A stretch of DNA of 64,000 bases from Eubacterium ruminantium (GTDB taxonomy: Bacteria > Bacillota > Clostridia > Lachnospirales > Lachnospiraceae). Of the stretch, positions 18,512 to 28,191 are shown piece by piece (position 1 is the first letter of the stretch; the number at the start of each line of letters is the position of its first letter). The stretch covers positions 186,001-250,000 of the forward strand of contig NZ_FUXA01000006.1 in the NCBI RefSeq assembly GCF_900167085.1, in the 5' to 3' direction. The notes under the pieces are model-generated. The model saw nothing but the letters and a program-made list of their open reading frames with translations. It was not told the origin of the DNA and did no database searches. The position numbers were made by a program, and so were the translations under genes.

Positions 18512-18568
18512 AAAATACAGCTATACATAACAATCCGATTGATCATGTTATATATAGCTGTATTTTTT
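18512..18568. terminator. Bidirectional terminator between lexA and the convergent gene
   Basis: A perfect 14-base-pair stem (18512-18525 with 18553-18566) with an inner region that can extend pairing is followed by T-runs on both strands. It terminates lexA on the plus strand and the 18567-20110 unit on the minus strand. Confidence 0.88.
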
Positions 18569-18896
18569 AGTTCAAAATTATATCTGCATAAACTGCACTT
18601 TTATCTTCTTTTGAAGTCACAAATCTATATCTGACTCTAACTCCTTCATTATATCTTACAAATATCGAAGAATAAGAAAATTCCACAGCTTTTACAAGCT
18701 CTCTGAAAAGCTCATCTGCGCTTTCAACAGAATACTTATCCATCTTAATATCTATAATATATTTATTGTAATTCTCGTTGATGCAGAATTTCTTTATGTC
18801 TTTTCTGTCACTAAGAAATATCTCTGTGCTTGCTTTGAAATTCTGATCAGCAGAAACATTTACTACAGAAAGATATTGATTTATGATCCTAAACAT
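18567..18896 (-). CDS. Hypothetical protein, 109 residues
   Basis: I do not recognise this protein. It is soluble by appearance, without membrane segments or signal peptide, of mixed alpha/beta character, and rich in Tyr, Val and Arg towards the C-terminus (SIFVRYNEGVRVRYRFVTS). The ATG is preceded by CGGAGG. Its stop codon lies at the foot of the bidirectional terminator. It follows the HD-GYP gene by 26 bases and is probably cotranscribed with it. Confidence 0.7.
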   Translation of the reverse strand: MFRIINQYLSVVNVSADQNFKASTEIFLSDRKDIKKFCINENYNKYIIDIKMDKYSVESADELFRELVKAVEFSYSSIFVRYNEGVRVRYRFVTSKEDKSAVYADIILN

Positions 18897-18922
18897 GTTT
18901 AAGCCTCCGCGCGGAATAAATA

Positions 18923-20110
18923 TTAGTAAATTTTCATATCCGGAATCTTCTCTCTTATTTCTTTGAATTTATCAAAATTCTGAATAAATAATTTGACAAC
19001 TTTCGGATCAAATTGCTTTCCGCTATTTGTTATTATCTCATTATATGTATCTTCAAGGGACCATCCCTTTTTATACATTCTTTCAGCAGTAAGGGCGTCG
19101 AATACGTCGCAGACAGCAACTATTCTTGATATATAAGCAATTTCTTCACCCTTCATACCAAGATAACCTCTACCGTCCCATCTTTCATGATGTTCTTTCG
19201 CAATTATCATGGCGAGATGCATAACCTCACCCGGACATTTCTGAAGAAGGGCTTCACCATAAAGAACATGGTTCTTCATTATCTGATATTCTTCATCAGT
19301 AAGCCTATCAGGTTTATCAAGTATATCATCGCTTATGAAAAGCTTTCCGATATCGTGCATCATGGCAGCGGTTGCAAGCTTATCTACATATTCCTCGTCA
19401 AAGCCGGAAGCTCTACCGAGAATTTTAGTATATTCTGCAACTCTCTTGATGTGTTCACCGGTTAACTTGGATTTATTTTCACTTATTTCCGAAAAGGCAA
19501 AGCAAAGACCCTTTTCATTTTCCACTGTGATAAGTGCTGTCTCGATATTTCTGTCGATCATAAGAGCATTTCTATCTACGATGAAATATGCAATGAACGA
19601 CATAAATAAGATGATAAGTATCGATGGAATTGTAAAGTTCATAAGAACTTCAATATAATCTTTTTTACCTTCAATCGATACTATGGTTTTGTAATTAACC
19701 TGAATGAATTCAGCTATAACAACCATAGCCGTTTCAAGAAGCGATGTATAAAGTATAAAGGTTCTGTTGTAGTAAAGTGATGCAATAAGTATCGGGAACA
19801 GCATCATAGGAAATGCATAATATGTTAGCTCGGTAATATATATACCGGTTATGATGACTGTACATATTATGATTATATGTTTTGTTAAGATGCTTTTATC
19901 GAATTTCAGAATATTTACAATAAGAATAGGAATAAGCGAAATGAAAAGACATGCCGCTGTTAAGATGCCAAGAAATAAAGCATCATATTTGTTGAGAATT
20001 AGCATGAACGAAAAAAAGACCAGCAAAAAATACATGATAATTCTCATACATCTGGCTGATACTCTATTTACTTCAGCTATAATTTTTTGTTTTTCTCTGA
20101 CTTTATCCAT
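18923..20110 (-). CDS. Membrane-bound HD-GYP domain protein (likely cyclic-di-GMP phosphodiesterase family)
   Basis: 395 residues. The N-terminal half has five to seven hydrophobic segments (about 20-190); the C-terminal half is an HD-GYP domain: GEHIKRVAEYTK, the HD pair in MMHDIGKLFI, KNHVLYGEALL, EHHERWDGRGYLG and the conserved RIVAVCDVFDALTAERMYK. HD-GYP proteins hydrolyse cyclic dinucleotides, but the GYP triplet reads GYL here, so activity should not be assumed. A GGGTGG ribosome site is seen. The unrelated membrane half may sense an envelope signal. Confidence 0.86.
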   Translation of the reverse strand: MDKVREKQKIIAEVNRVSARCMRIIMYFLLVFFSFMLILNKYDALFLGILTAACLFISLIPILIVNILKFDKSILTKHIIIICTVIITGIYITELTYYAFPMMLFPILIASLYYNRTFILYTSLLETAMVVIAEFIQVNYKTIVSIEGKKDYIEVLMNFTIPSILIILFMSFIAYFIVDRNALMIDRNIETALITVENEKGLCFAFSEISENKSKLTGEHIKRVAEYTKILGRASGFDEEYVDKLATAAMMHDIGKLFISDDILDKPDRLTDEEYQIMKNHVLYGEALLQKCPGEVMHLAMIIAKEHHERWDGRGYLGMKGEEIAYISRIVAVCDVFDALTAERMYKKGWSLEDTYNEIITNSGKQFDPKVVKLFIQNFDKFKEIREKIPDMKIY

Positions 20111-20198
20111 CAGACCACCCTGTTATATTTTTATAATCATCAATAAATAACTATAAATATATTATAACTCCATTATATAAATCGAGCAAACTTCATAT

Positions 20199-20252
20199 AA
20201 GAGTTTATAATCATAATAACTTTAAGTATTAAATTATTTAATTAAAACTCTT
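20199..20252. repeat. Inverted repeat between scpB and the HD-GYP gene
   Basis: AAGAGTTT (20199-20206) and AAACTCTT (20245-20252) form an eight-base inverted repeat flanking an AT-rich core. It lies in the 166-base gap after scpB. A termination role is possible, but there is no clear T-run on the scpB side. Confidence 0.3.
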
Positions 20253-20276
20253 TATAATCATTTGAACGAAAAATTA

Positions 20277-20924
20277 TCAAGTTTCAATTGTAAGACTGGC
20301 TTCTTCCATTGCCTGTCTTCTGAAATCTTCAATCTTATCAGATGAAACAACAGGAAGATCTTCCATTGAAGATATACCAAAACTTCTAAGGAAATCATCT
20401 GTTGTACCAAAAAGTATAGGTTTTCCCGGAGCATCAAGTCTTCCAACCTCTGTTATAAGATTATATTCGATTAACTTATTAACAGCATGCTGGCAGGAAA
20501 CGCCTCTGATCTGTTCAATCTCAAGTCTTGTAACCGGCTGTTTATATGCAACGATAGAAAGAGTCTCAAGAAGAACATCTGTAAGGATATATTTTTTTGG
20601 AATATTTACCAGATTGATAAGTTTATCGTAGTACATATTCTTTGTACAAAGCTGAAGCTTATCATCTAATTTGATTATACGTATTCCGTAATCATCGCTG
20701 TCATATCTTTTATTCAGTTCTTCATAAGCATTTTCAACATCTTTTGGTTTGACACCGATTGAGTCTGCAAGCTTATTGATTTCTACCGCTTCACCGACTG
20801 CAAACAAAAGAGCCTCTAAAGCCCCAACACAATTTATATTACCGAAAGCATCGTTTACAATAGCTGATTCGTCATATAAATCTATTGAATCATTATTATT
20901 AGTATCACTCATTATAAATACCAT
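20277..20924 (-). CDS. scpB: Segregation and condensation protein B
   Basis: Winged-helix kleisin partner that joins ScpA on Smc to condense and segregate the chromosome. Of 215 residues, about 30-190 match the family: GALEALLFAVGEAVEINKLAD, LETLSIVAYKQPVTRLEIEQIRGVS and LITEVGRLDAPGKPILFGTTDDFLRSFG. The N-terminus is extended by a short acidic Asp/Asn-rich tail. Its ATG overlaps the scpA stop (TAATG); an alternative ATG four codons inside (MSDTNN) is possible. Last gene of its run. Confidence 0.95.
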   Translation of the reverse strand: MVFIMSDTNNNDSIDLYDESAIVNDAFGNINCVGALEALLFAVGEAVEINKLADSIGVKPKDVENAYEELNKRYDSDDYGIRIIKLDDKLQLCTKNMYYDKLINLVNIPKKYILTDVLLETLSIVAYKQPVTRLEIEQIRGVSCQHAVNKLIEYNLITEVGRLDAPGKPILFGTTDDFLRSFGISSMEDLPVVSSDKIEDFRRQAMEEASLTIET

Positions 20925-21670
20925 TATTCCAATGAATCTATTATGATTTCATCGAATATACCTTCCTGTCTGATCGTCAGAACACCGGTTTTCATTAATT
21001 CCAATATGGCGAGAAATGTAACTATTAAGTTCATCTTGCCCTTACGTCTTCCAAGTAAAGTTCTGAAATTAATGCTCTTAAGTCCTCTGATTTCATCTCT
21101 TACTTCAATCATCCTGTCTTCGAGCTTAATCTCTTCTCGTGTGATCGTACCGAAACGACTTCTGACAGGGTCTATTCTGTCGATTTCTCGTTTCATGATC
21201 TGCTCAAAGATTTCTTTCAGTCTTACCAGAGTAAGATCTCCAACCAGTTCAGCCGGATCAACTTCCTCTTTATAATTCTTTACCTCTGCAGGGATGGTTG
21301 AAGGTTTAAAATATGCGCCTTCCGCATCCATTTCCATATCTTTAAGTTCATAAGAAGCGTATTTATACATCTTATACTGAAGGAGTCTCTGAACAAGTTC
21401 ATCTCGAGGATCGCCTTCCTCCTCAACTTCCTCTTCTTCTTTCGGAAGAAGCATCTTGGCTTTAATGCTTATAAGCTGTGCAGCCATTAAAAGGAAATCA
21501 CTCATTCTGTCATAATCTTCTTCAGAAAGATCGTCAAGATATGCAAGATACTGTGCAGTAATTTCTACAATAGGAATATCAAATATACTGTATTTGTTTT
21601 TATCTATAAGATGCAGTAAAAGATCAAGAGGTCCTTCAAAATTACTGATCTTTACGTCTACAGTTGCCAT
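20924..21670 (-). CDS. scpA: Segregation and condensation protein A
   Basis: Kleisin subunit of the Smc-ScpAB condensin. It is 248 residues and begins VKISNFEGPLDLLLHLIDKNKYSIFDIPIVEITAQYL, with LLMAAQLISIKAKMLLP following and the C-terminal winged helix (VTFLAILELMKTGVLTIRQEG) that binds the Smc head. A Glu-rich stretch (about 77-90) separates the halves, as is usual. Start and stop codons overlap those of neighbours (TAATG at both ends), indicating translational coupling. Confidence 0.96.
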   Translation of the reverse strand: MATVDVKISNFEGPLDLLLHLIDKNKYSIFDIPIVEITAQYLAYLDDLSEEDYDRMSDFLLMAAQLISIKAKMLLPKEEEEVEEEGDPRDELVQRLLQYKMYKYASYELKDMEMDAEGAYFKPSTIPAEVKNYKEEVDPAELVGDLTLVRLKEIFEQIMKREIDRIDPVRSRFGTITREEIKLEDRMIEVRDEIRGLKSINFRTLLGRRKGKMNLIVTFLAILELMKTGVLTIRQEGIFDEIIIDSLE

Positions 21671-22776
21671 TATTTTACTCTCTTATATGTATGTCTGAGG
21701 ATATACTCAAGTATACGTCTGCTATAATCAGCCGAACAATGCTTTCCGTCAGAAGTACCTTCCTCAGGAAGATATCCATCACTATTTCTTACTGAAGCTG
21801 CATAATCAAGATAGACAACATCACCTCTATCCTGACATAACTTATAAAGTGCTTCATTGAACTTATCTACATTTTCTTTATTGAATATTTCATCTGTATC
21901 CGATACGCTTTTTGAAACAGGTACTATCTGAGCTACGTAAACTACTGCATCAGGATTATGCTTGTAAATAATATCTATAAGTTCATTTATGTCATCTACG
22001 AATACATCAAGATATACCCAACCAAGTTCATTTATACCAAATGAAATATAATAATTATCGTACATTGTACTGTTGATTGCTTCTTCAACAGTTAATTTAC
22101 TATCACCGACTTTAATGCATTTTTCATCTTTGATAGAACCTACATCAAGCCCTTTATGGGCAAATGCATTGATATTATCATAACCTGAATATAGTGCTAA
22201 AGCTTCTGTTCTTGAATCACCGATAAATACTGAATTATCAAAATAATCTTCGCCTACTACTTTATTTGGTGTAAATAACTTTGGATCAGCAAAATCATTT
22301 CCCTTTATCTCAGCTACAGCCGGAAGTTCAGGAACGTCAGTATCCATATCAAGTTTAACATCTTCTTTTGATTCAGGGTTATCTTTCTTTTCTGCAGTTT
22401 CTTTAGTAGTTTTTTCTGTCTTATCTTCTGCTTTTTCTGTAGTCTTTTCAGTCTTTTTTTCCGTTGGCTTCTCAGTAACCTTTTCTGTTGGTTTTTCTGT
22501 AACTTCAGTTGTGACTTTTTCAGTTGACACTGCTTCAGTAGTAGAAACTTCTGTTTTAGCTTCGGTCTTGTCAGATACAACATTTATTATTTCGGTACCA
22601 ACAGGAGAACCTTCAGCATTCACAACTGTTCCACCCGGGAAATATTTTTTAACATTTATAAACTCCGAAATTAAAAATGCAGCAGAAATCAGAATAAAGA
22701 AAGAAAGCATCGTAATGATAGCTCTTCTGTTATTTTTGTTTAATTTGAATTTATTATTGTTATTATCGTCTACCAT
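21670..22776 (-). CDS. Membrane-anchored SGNH/GDSL-family hydrolase with Thr/Glu/Lys-rich stalk
   Basis: 368 residues: a basic N-terminus, one membrane segment (about 19-40), then a low-complexity stalk (about 70-132) built of repeated TEK, TEKPTEK and KTTEK units, then an SGNH-hydrolase domain. Catalytic blocks are FIGDSRTEAL (Ser188), FGINELGW (block III Asn) and DGKHCSADYSRRI near the C-terminus (Asp/His). Such domains deacetylate or acylate surface polymers; the stalk suggests the enzyme reaches through the cell wall. It overlaps gpsA by seven bases and scpA by one, so it belongs to this operon although its substrate is unknown. Confidence 0.8.
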   Translation of the reverse strand: MVDDNNNNKFKLNKNNRRAIITMLSFFILISAAFLISEFINVKKYFPGGTVVNAEGSPVGTEIINVVSDKTEAKTEVSTTEAVSTEKVTTEVTEKPTEKVTEKPTEKKTEKTTEKAEDKTEKTTKETAEKKDNPESKEDVKLDMDTDVPELPAVAEIKGNDFADPKLFTPNKVVGEDYFDNSVFIGDSRTEALALYSGYDNINAFAHKGLDVGSIKDEKCIKVGDSKLTVEEAINSTMYDNYYISFGINELGWVYLDVFVDDINELIDIIYKHNPDAVVYVAQIVPVSKSVSDTDEIFNKENVDKFNEALYKLCQDRGDVVYLDYAASVRNSDGYLPEEGTSDGKHCSADYSRRILEYILRHTYKRVK

Positions 22777-23774
22777 GTTAATCCTATCACTTCTTTAGTT
22801 TTATCTCGAGTTATGAGATCAAATAAAGCATCTTTTGCAGAATAATTTTCAAAAAGAACTTTATTGACCTGCTCGGTTATAGGCATAGAAACTCCATACT
22901 TGAGAGAAAGTTTATATGCAGCCTTTGCAGAATAAACGCCCTCAACTACCATTTTTACTTCATCCATAGCTTCGTGATATGTCTTTCCCTGACCGATAAG
23001 ATAACCGGCCTTACGATTACGGCTATGAATTGAAGCACAAGTAACAATAAGATCTCCTATACCCGATAAACCTGAAAAAGTTTCCGGACTACCACCCATT
23101 TTAATACCGAGTCTGCTTATTTCGACAATACCTCTTGTAATAAGGGCAGCCTTTGTATTATCGCCACATCCAAGACCGTCAGCGATACCTGCGGCAAGAG
23201 CTATAACATTTTTAAGAGCTCCACCTAACTCGATACCTATAATATCAGGGCTAATATAAACCCTGAAGAAATCATTCATAAATGCATCCTGAATCATTTC
23301 AGCGATTGCTTTATCTTCGCAACCTACAACTACTGTAGTTGGAAGACATTTACCAACTTCCTCAGCATGGCTTGGTCCTGAAAGTACAGCAACCTTAGCT
23401 GAAGGAATTTCATCCTTTATAACTTCAGAAAGTCTCATAAGAGTTTCATCTTCAATACCCTTTGAAACACTTACGATAATCTGATTTTCTTTGATAAATT
23501 CTGCAGCTTTCTTTGCAGTATCTCTTACAAATGGACTTGGTACTGCCATAACAACAATATCTTTACCTTCAATAGCTGCCTTTAAATCAGTTGTAAATGT
23601 AACAGTTCCGCTGAGTATAACTCCCGGAAGTTTTGTCTTGTGCTCACAATATTCATTTAACATATTTATTTCTGTAGCATCTATAGACCAAACTGTTACT
23701 TCATGTTCATTTAAAGAAAGAAGCTTTGCAATAGCTATTCCCCAGCTACCGGCTCCTAATATACAAATATTCAT
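22770..23774 (-). CDS. gpsA: Glycerol-3-phosphate dehydrogenase [NAD(P)+]
   Basis: Makes sn-glycerol-3-phosphate from dihydroxyacetone phosphate for phospholipid synthesis. It has the Rossmann loop ILGAGSWGIAIA, VVMAVPSPFVRDTA, SVSKGIEDETL, the catalytic lysine region GGALKNVIALAAGIADGLGCGDNTKAALITRG, and LSGIGDLIVTC. Start is the ATG at 23772-23774 with AGGAGG upstream; nine upstream in-frame codons include the Shine-Dalgarno and are not coding. Length 334 residues. Directly follows plsY, giving two consecutive lipid-precursor enzymes. Confidence 0.97.
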   Translation of the reverse strand: MNICILGAGSWGIAIAKLLSLNEHEVTVWSIDATEINMLNEYCEHKTKLPGVILSGTVTFTTDLKAAIEGKDIVVMAVPSPFVRDTAKKAAEFIKENQIIVSVSKGIEDETLMRLSEVIKDEIPSAKVAVLSGPSHAEEVGKCLPTTVVVGCEDKAIAEMIQDAFMNDFFRVYISPDIIGIELGGALKNVIALAAGIADGLGCGDNTKAALITRGIVEISRLGIKMGGSPETFSGLSGIGDLIVTCASIHSRNRKAGYLIGQGKTYHEAMDEVKMVVEGVYSAKAAYKLSLKYGVSMPITEQVNKVLFENYSAKDALFDLITRDKTKEVIGLTW

Positions 23775-23797
23775 TTGATCAAACCTCCTAAAATTTT

Positions 23798-24496
23798 TCA
23801 ATTTACAGGAAAACTTGCTTCTGTAATAATATTATTTTTTTTCTGACCGAGCTTATTCTCTTCACCATGAATAAGTCTGATGATATTTGCTTTATGCTTA
23901 TAGATAGACATAACTGCAAATATACCGGCAAGAACAAAACTTTCGATCATAGCAGATCTTGAACTGCCATTAGGATCGAAACATAGCATCTTATTAAGAG
24001 CCATAACAACATAAGTTATGAAAAACTCTATCATAAGAAGAATCGAACCGAGTGAAACATATTTTGTAGCTGCTACTACAGCAACAAAAAGTACAAGTAA
24101 AATAAGTATCATAAGTGGTATAAAGAGCCCGAATATTGTTCCGGCTGTGGCTGCAACGCCCTTACCACCCTTGAATTTCAGATAAAATGGAAAATTATGT
24201 CCCATTACTACACCAAGACCTATATATAAAACAAATAAAAGAAATCTGTCAGGATAAAGACCCTGTGTTATAAACCTGACTATAAGACATGGAATTGCAG
24301 CTTTAAAGAAATCACCGATAAATACAACAAGACCGGCTTTTTTGCCAAGTACTCTCAGTGCATTGGTGGTTCCGGAATTACCGCTTCCATAATTACGAAT
24401 ATCAATACCTTTTAATTTTCCATATATATAACCTGTTTCAAGAAGGCCGCAGAAATATCCGCTGACCAGACAGATTATTCTTATCAAGACAGTCAT
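23798..24496 (-). CDS. plsY: Glycerol-3-phosphate acyltransferase PlsY
   Basis: Membrane acyltransferase using acyl-phosphate to make lysophosphatidic acid. About six hydrophobic segments are seen in 232 residues, with family motifs GYIYGKLKGIDIRNYGSGNSGTTNALRVLG (motif 1), GHNFPFYLKFKGGKGVAATAG (motif 2) and a C-terminal HKANIIRLIHGEENKLG. AAAGGA precedes the ATG, which overlaps the der stop. Paired with gpsA downstream. Confidence 0.96.
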   Translation of the reverse strand: MTVLIRIICLVSGYFCGLLETGYIYGKLKGIDIRNYGSGNSGTTNALRVLGKKAGLVVFIGDFFKAAIPCLIVRFITQGLYPDRFLLFVLYIGLGVVMGHNFPFYLKFKGGKGVAATAGTIFGLFIPLMILILLVLFVAVVAATKYVSLGSILLMIEFFITYVVMALNKMLCFDPNGSSRSAMIESFVLAGIFAVMSIYKHKANIIRLIHGEENKLGQKKNNIITEASFPVN

Positions 24497-25818
24497 TAGT
24501 TATCTTTCCTTTCACGAATAATAAATCTAAGAGGAGTACCCTTAAATCCAAAGGCTTCACGAATCTTATTCTCTATATATCTGATATATGAGAAATGAGC
24601 CAATTCTTTATCATTTACAAATATAACAAATGTTGGCGGCTTAACAGAAACCTCAGTAATATAATACAGTCTGAGTCTTTTACCCTTATCTGAAGGTGGT
24701 TCTGCAAGAGCAACCGCTTCTGCAAGGATCTCATTCAAGATACCTGTAGCAATTCTGAGTGTCTGATTCTGAACAACCATATCGATTGTTGTAAATAATT
24801 TTTCAAGTCGCTGTCCTGTCTCAGCAGAGATAAAGAGCAATTCAGCATAAGGCATAAATGAAAGAGTCATTTTGATGTCATTTTTGAATTTATTCATGGT
24901 CTTGTCATCTTTTTCAATAGCATCCCACTTATTAACCGCAACAATAACACCTTTACCTCTTTCATGGGCAATACCTGCAATCTTTGCATCCTGCTCAGTA
25001 ACTCCCATGGTTGCATCAATAACGAGAACAGCAACATCGCATCTTTCAACTGCGGTAACTGTTCTTATGATACTAAATCTTTCTATTTCATCTTTTATCT
25101 TACTTTTACGTCTAAGACCTGCTGTATCGATAAATACATATTCTTGACCATTTCTCTTAACGGCAGTATCGATAGCATCTCTTGTTGTACCGGCGATATC
25201 GGATACAATAACTCTGTCTTTTCCAAGAAGCTTGTTAATGATTGATGATTTACCAACATTAGGTTTACCGATTATGGCAACCTTTGGTCTGTCATCCTCT
25301 TCATCAATATCAGCCTTCTTGTTGAAATGACTGCATACTTCATCAAGCATCTCACCGAATCCAAGCTTTCCTGAAGCTGATACAGGGAATGGATCACCGA
25401 GGCCGAGATTATAAAATTCATAAACATCACCCATGAATTTCTCGAAATTATCAACCTTATTTACAACAAGAACAACCGGTTTATGAGAACGTCTAAGCAT
25501 ATCAGCTACTTTAGAGTCCGCATCAACCAGTCCCTGTCTAACATCTGTAAGAAAAATAATGACATCAGCAGTATCAATAGCAATCTGAGCCTGCTCTCTC
25601 ATACTCTTAAGAATGATGTCGCTTGACTCAGGTTCAATACCACCTGTGTCTATCATAGTAAAACTCTGGTCAAGCCAGGTTATATCTGCATATATTCTAT
25701 CCCTCGTAACTCCGGGGGTGTCTTTAACTATCGAAATCCTTTCTCCTGCCAAAGCATTAAAAAGGGTTGATTTACCAACATTAGGTCTGCCAACTATGGC
25801 TACTACGGGTTTACTCAT
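24496..25818 (-). CDS. der: Ribosome-assembly GTPase Der (EngA)
   Basis: Double-GTPase needed for 50S subunit maturation. 440 residues with two GTPase domains: GRPNVGKS / DTPGVTRD / DTGG / NKVD in the first, and GKPNVGKS / DIAGTTRD / DTAG / NKWD in the second, followed by a KH-like C-terminal domain ([10 protein letters not shown]). A GGGAG site precedes the ATG. The gene order PDZ-radical-SAM protein, der, plsY, gpsA is a common Firmicute arrangement. Confidence 0.98.
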   Translation of the reverse strand: MSKPVVAIVGRPNVGKSTLFNALAGERISIVKDTPGVTRDRIYADITWLDQSFTMIDTGGIEPESSDIILKSMREQAQIAIDTADVIIFLTDVRQGLVDADSKVADMLRRSHKPVVLVVNKVDNFEKFMGDVYEFYNLGLGDPFPVSASGKLGFGEMLDEVCSHFNKKADIDEEDDRPKVAIIGKPNVGKSSIINKLLGKDRVIVSDIAGTTRDAIDTAVKRNGQEYVFIDTAGLRRKSKIKDEIERFSIIRTVTAVERCDVAVLVIDATMGVTEQDAKIAGIAHERGKGVIVAVNKWDAIEKDDKTMNKFKNDIKMTLSFMPYAELLFISAETGQRLEKLFTTIDMVVQNQTLRIATGILNEILAEAVALAEPPSDKGKRLRLYYITEVSVKPPTFVIFVNDKELAHFSYIRYIENKIREAFGFKGTPLRFIIRERKDN

Positions 25819-25820
25819 CT

Positions 25821-27200
25821 TTATACTCCCAGTATATCTTTTAAATATTCAATACCATATGATTTTACAATAACCGTCTTTACTTGTAAAGCGTTCTTTA
25901 ATTCCTCCAAAGTCATGTCATCAAGGAATATTTCCTCGTCTGCCTTAAGGCAACTGGACGGGATCAGCAGTGCATCTCCCAGCTCTTTCCCCTGCAAACC
26001 ACTTACTATATCACTTCCGGTAAGAAGGCCTGTAACGGTTATCTTAGGTCCGAAAAACTTGTTCTCCAGAGGATAAACCATGAATTCTACATCCGGTCTG
26101 ACACGCTTTAATTCATTACATATATGAATTCTGTTGTCCTTAGAAAGCATGCCGCAAATAGTTGATGCTTTTCGTCCCTGATTCTTATTGATCATAGCTT
26201 CAAAAAGTTTTTCTTCCTTAGTCTTTCTATGGAACAGTTTCTTTTTTCTGTTCTTATATTCGAGAACCTGATCAACGGCATCAGTAAATTCATCATACAG
26301 AAGTCTTGTCATACCCACACCGTTCTCAAGCTGATTGTAACCGTCATACTTATCTTCGGAAGGCAACTCCCTTCCTGCAAGTATATACCACTCATCACTT
26401 GGATGCGCAAAATGGATTCCGTATTTTTCATATACTTCGTCCTGGATATACTCAATCATGTCTATTACTTCTTCAGCATCGCTCGGTGTGAAATCCTTCA
26501 TAGGGAAAAGGCCTTCTCTATATCTTGTAACTCCGACAGGAACGACTGAAACACTTCCCATTATCGGAACATATTTTGCAAGATCTCTTAATGAACGAAG
26601 AAGCTCCTCGCCGTCATTTACACCTTTACACAGAACTATCTGTGAATTCATAGGAATCTCAGCCTGATAAAGCTTCTCAATCTGATCCATGATCTTTCCC
26701 GCAAATCTGTTATGGAGCATCTGACATCTAAGCTCAGGATTAGTAGTATGAACGGAAATGTTGATCGGTGCAAGTTTATATTCTATGATTCTGTCAATTT
26801 CCGAATCCTTCATATTGGTAAGAGTAATATAGTTACCCTGGAGAAATGAAAGTCTTGAATCATCATCTTTGAAATAAATTGTTTCTCTCATTCCCGGAGG
26901 ATTCTGATCGATAAAGCAGAAAATACATTTGTTGTAGCAGGATTTATAATTATCCATCAAAGATTCTTCAAAAAGAAGGCCAAGATCTTCACCCTCGTCT
27001 TTGGTTATCTCATAATGCTTTTCTTCGCCACTTTCAGTTCTTATATCGAGAGTGACACTGCTGTCTTCTGCAATAAAATCATAATCAAAAATATCGATGA
27101 TCTCTTTACCGTTTAATGAGATAAGAATATCACCTTTACAAATACCGGCTTTATCAGCAGGACTATCTTCAATTACACTTACAATAAGATGTTCTTTCAT
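25821..27200 (-). CDS. PDZ / radical-SAM protein (DUF512 family)
   Basis: 459 residues. An N-terminal PDZ-like domain ([23 protein letters not shown]) is followed by a radical-SAM cysteine motif [12 protein letters not shown] and a C-terminal DUF512-type region ([19 protein letters not shown] and, near the end, [31 protein letters not shown]). The family is widespread next to der in Firmicutes, but its reaction is unknown as far as I know. AAAGGA site before the ATG; two bases from der. Confidence 0.9.
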   Translation of the reverse strand: MKEHLIVSVIEDSPADKAGICKGDILISLNGKEIIDIFDYDFIAEDSSVTLDIRTESGEEKHYEITKDEGEDLGLLFEESLMDNYKSCYNKCIFCFIDQNPPGMRETIYFKDDDSRLSFLQGNYITLTNMKDSEIDRIIEYKLAPINISVHTTNPELRCQMLHNRFAGKIMDQIEKLYQAEIPMNSQIVLCKGVNDGEELLRSLRDLAKYVPIMGSVSVVPVGVTRYREGLFPMKDFTPSDAEEVIDMIEYIQDEVYEKYGIHFAHPSDEWYILAGRELPSEDKYDGYNQLENGVGMTRLLYDEFTDAVDQVLEYKNRKKKLFHRKTKEEKLFEAMINKNQGRKASTICGMLSKDNRIHICNELKRVRPDVEFMVYPLENKFFGPKITVTGLLTGSDIVSGLQGKELGDALLIPSSCLKADEEIFLDDMTLEELKNALQVKTVIVKSYGIEYLKDILGV

Positions 27201-27230
27201 AATATTATCCTTTTATTGAAAGAGCAGCAT

Positions 27231-28061
27231 TTACTGTTTGAGCATAATAACAGCTGCCAAATTGCCTCTCTTACCATTTGTTTTCCTGTGTGAAAATAAA
27301 ATATCACTGTTGCAGGCTGTGCAAATATCGGAAATTTCAATATTTTCTTCTTTCATTCCTTCCTTAATCAGAGTTTTTCTGATAGCCTTCTGAAGCGAAA
27401 GATTATATTTACCATTATGATTATCTCTTAAAATGATTCCGTCATTAAAATCCATGAAATTCTCTGCGGTATCAGGACCTATTTCATAACAGCCACCACA
27501 GATTGAAGGCCCGATATAGCAAATAAGTTTACTTATATCTGCATTTCTGTCTCTGAAAAGTTTCACGGTTTTAGGCCCGATTCTTAAAAAAGTACCCTTC
27601 CATCCGGAATGTACAGCTGCCACTGTATTAATATCAGGTGCATAAAAAAGAAGCGGAACACAATCAGCAAAGAAAGTAATAAGGGGAAGCCCCTTAACTT
27701 CTGTCATAAGTCCGTCTGTTTCTTTGATATCACTTTCAATTATTATACCTTTTCCGGCATCTTCTTCTGTACAGATCCTTATATGATCCTTATGAACCTG
27801 GTCCGAAAAAACAAGTTTCTTTTCATCATAGCCCAGTGCCTTTGCAAATCTTCTGTGATTTTCAAGAACATTATCTCTTTCATCGCCTCTGCTAAAGCTA
27901 AGATTCATCGAAGAAAGATGATCTTTACTTACACCACCGAGTCTTGTGGAAAAGCCGTGAACTATCTTGTCATCAAATTTAGATAGCAACTTTGATTTAA
28001 TGACAGAAACGGTAGTATCATTATCAATTTTTATTTGAGTTAATCTTTTTTCATCTATCAT
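27231..28061 (-). CDS. pgeF: Purine-nucleoside phosphorylase / multicopper-oxidase-like protein (YfiH/YlmD family)
   Basis: 276-residue member of the laccase-domain family (PF02578). Conserved metal-site blocks: VHGFSTRLGGVS, DQVHKDHI, FFADCVPLLFY, AVHSGWKGTFLRIGPKTV and YIGPSICGGCYEIG. Members in other bacteria have been described as broad purine nucleoside phosphorylases/deaminases and as a peptidoglycan-editing factor (PgeF), so the role is uncertain. The start has a weak ribosome site; a promoter-like sequence lies about 50-75 bases upstream. Confidence 0.88.
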   Translation of the reverse strand: MIDEKRLTQIKIDNDTTVSVIKSKLLSKFDDKIVHGFSTRLGGVSKDHLSSMNLSFSRGDERDNVLENHRRFAKALGYDEKKLVFSDQVHKDHIRICTEEDAGKGIIIESDIKETDGLMTEVKGLPLITFFADCVPLLFYAPDINTVAAVHSGWKGTFLRIGPKTVKLFRDRNADISKLICYIGPSICGGCYEIGPDTAENFMDFNDGIILRDNHNGKYNLSLQKAIRKTLIKEGMKEENIEISDICTACNSDILFSHRKTNGKRGNLAAVIMLKQ

Positions 28062-28107
28062 ATTGTTAATTCATCACTTTATTAGTGCATATAGTTTTCT
28101 TGTTAAT

Positions 28108-28137
28108 ATTGTATTATTAAATATAATATACATTCAA
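28108..28137 (-). promoter_or_regulatory. Candidate promoter for pgeF
   Basis: Minus-strand TTGAAT (28132-28137), 18-base spacer and TACAAT (28108-28113) lie in the 130-base AT-rich gap between yraN and pgeF. Nothing else is recognised in this gap. Confidence 0.4.
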
Positions 28138-28191
28138 TAATCGAATAAATATGTGCTGCTACAGTACTATTTTCTCGTCTTATTAAAAATC

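Noticed and set aside
18460-18566. Small RNA after lexA
   Set aside because: The hairpin has a bidirectional terminator form and sits exactly between convergent genes, so termination is sufficient explanation.
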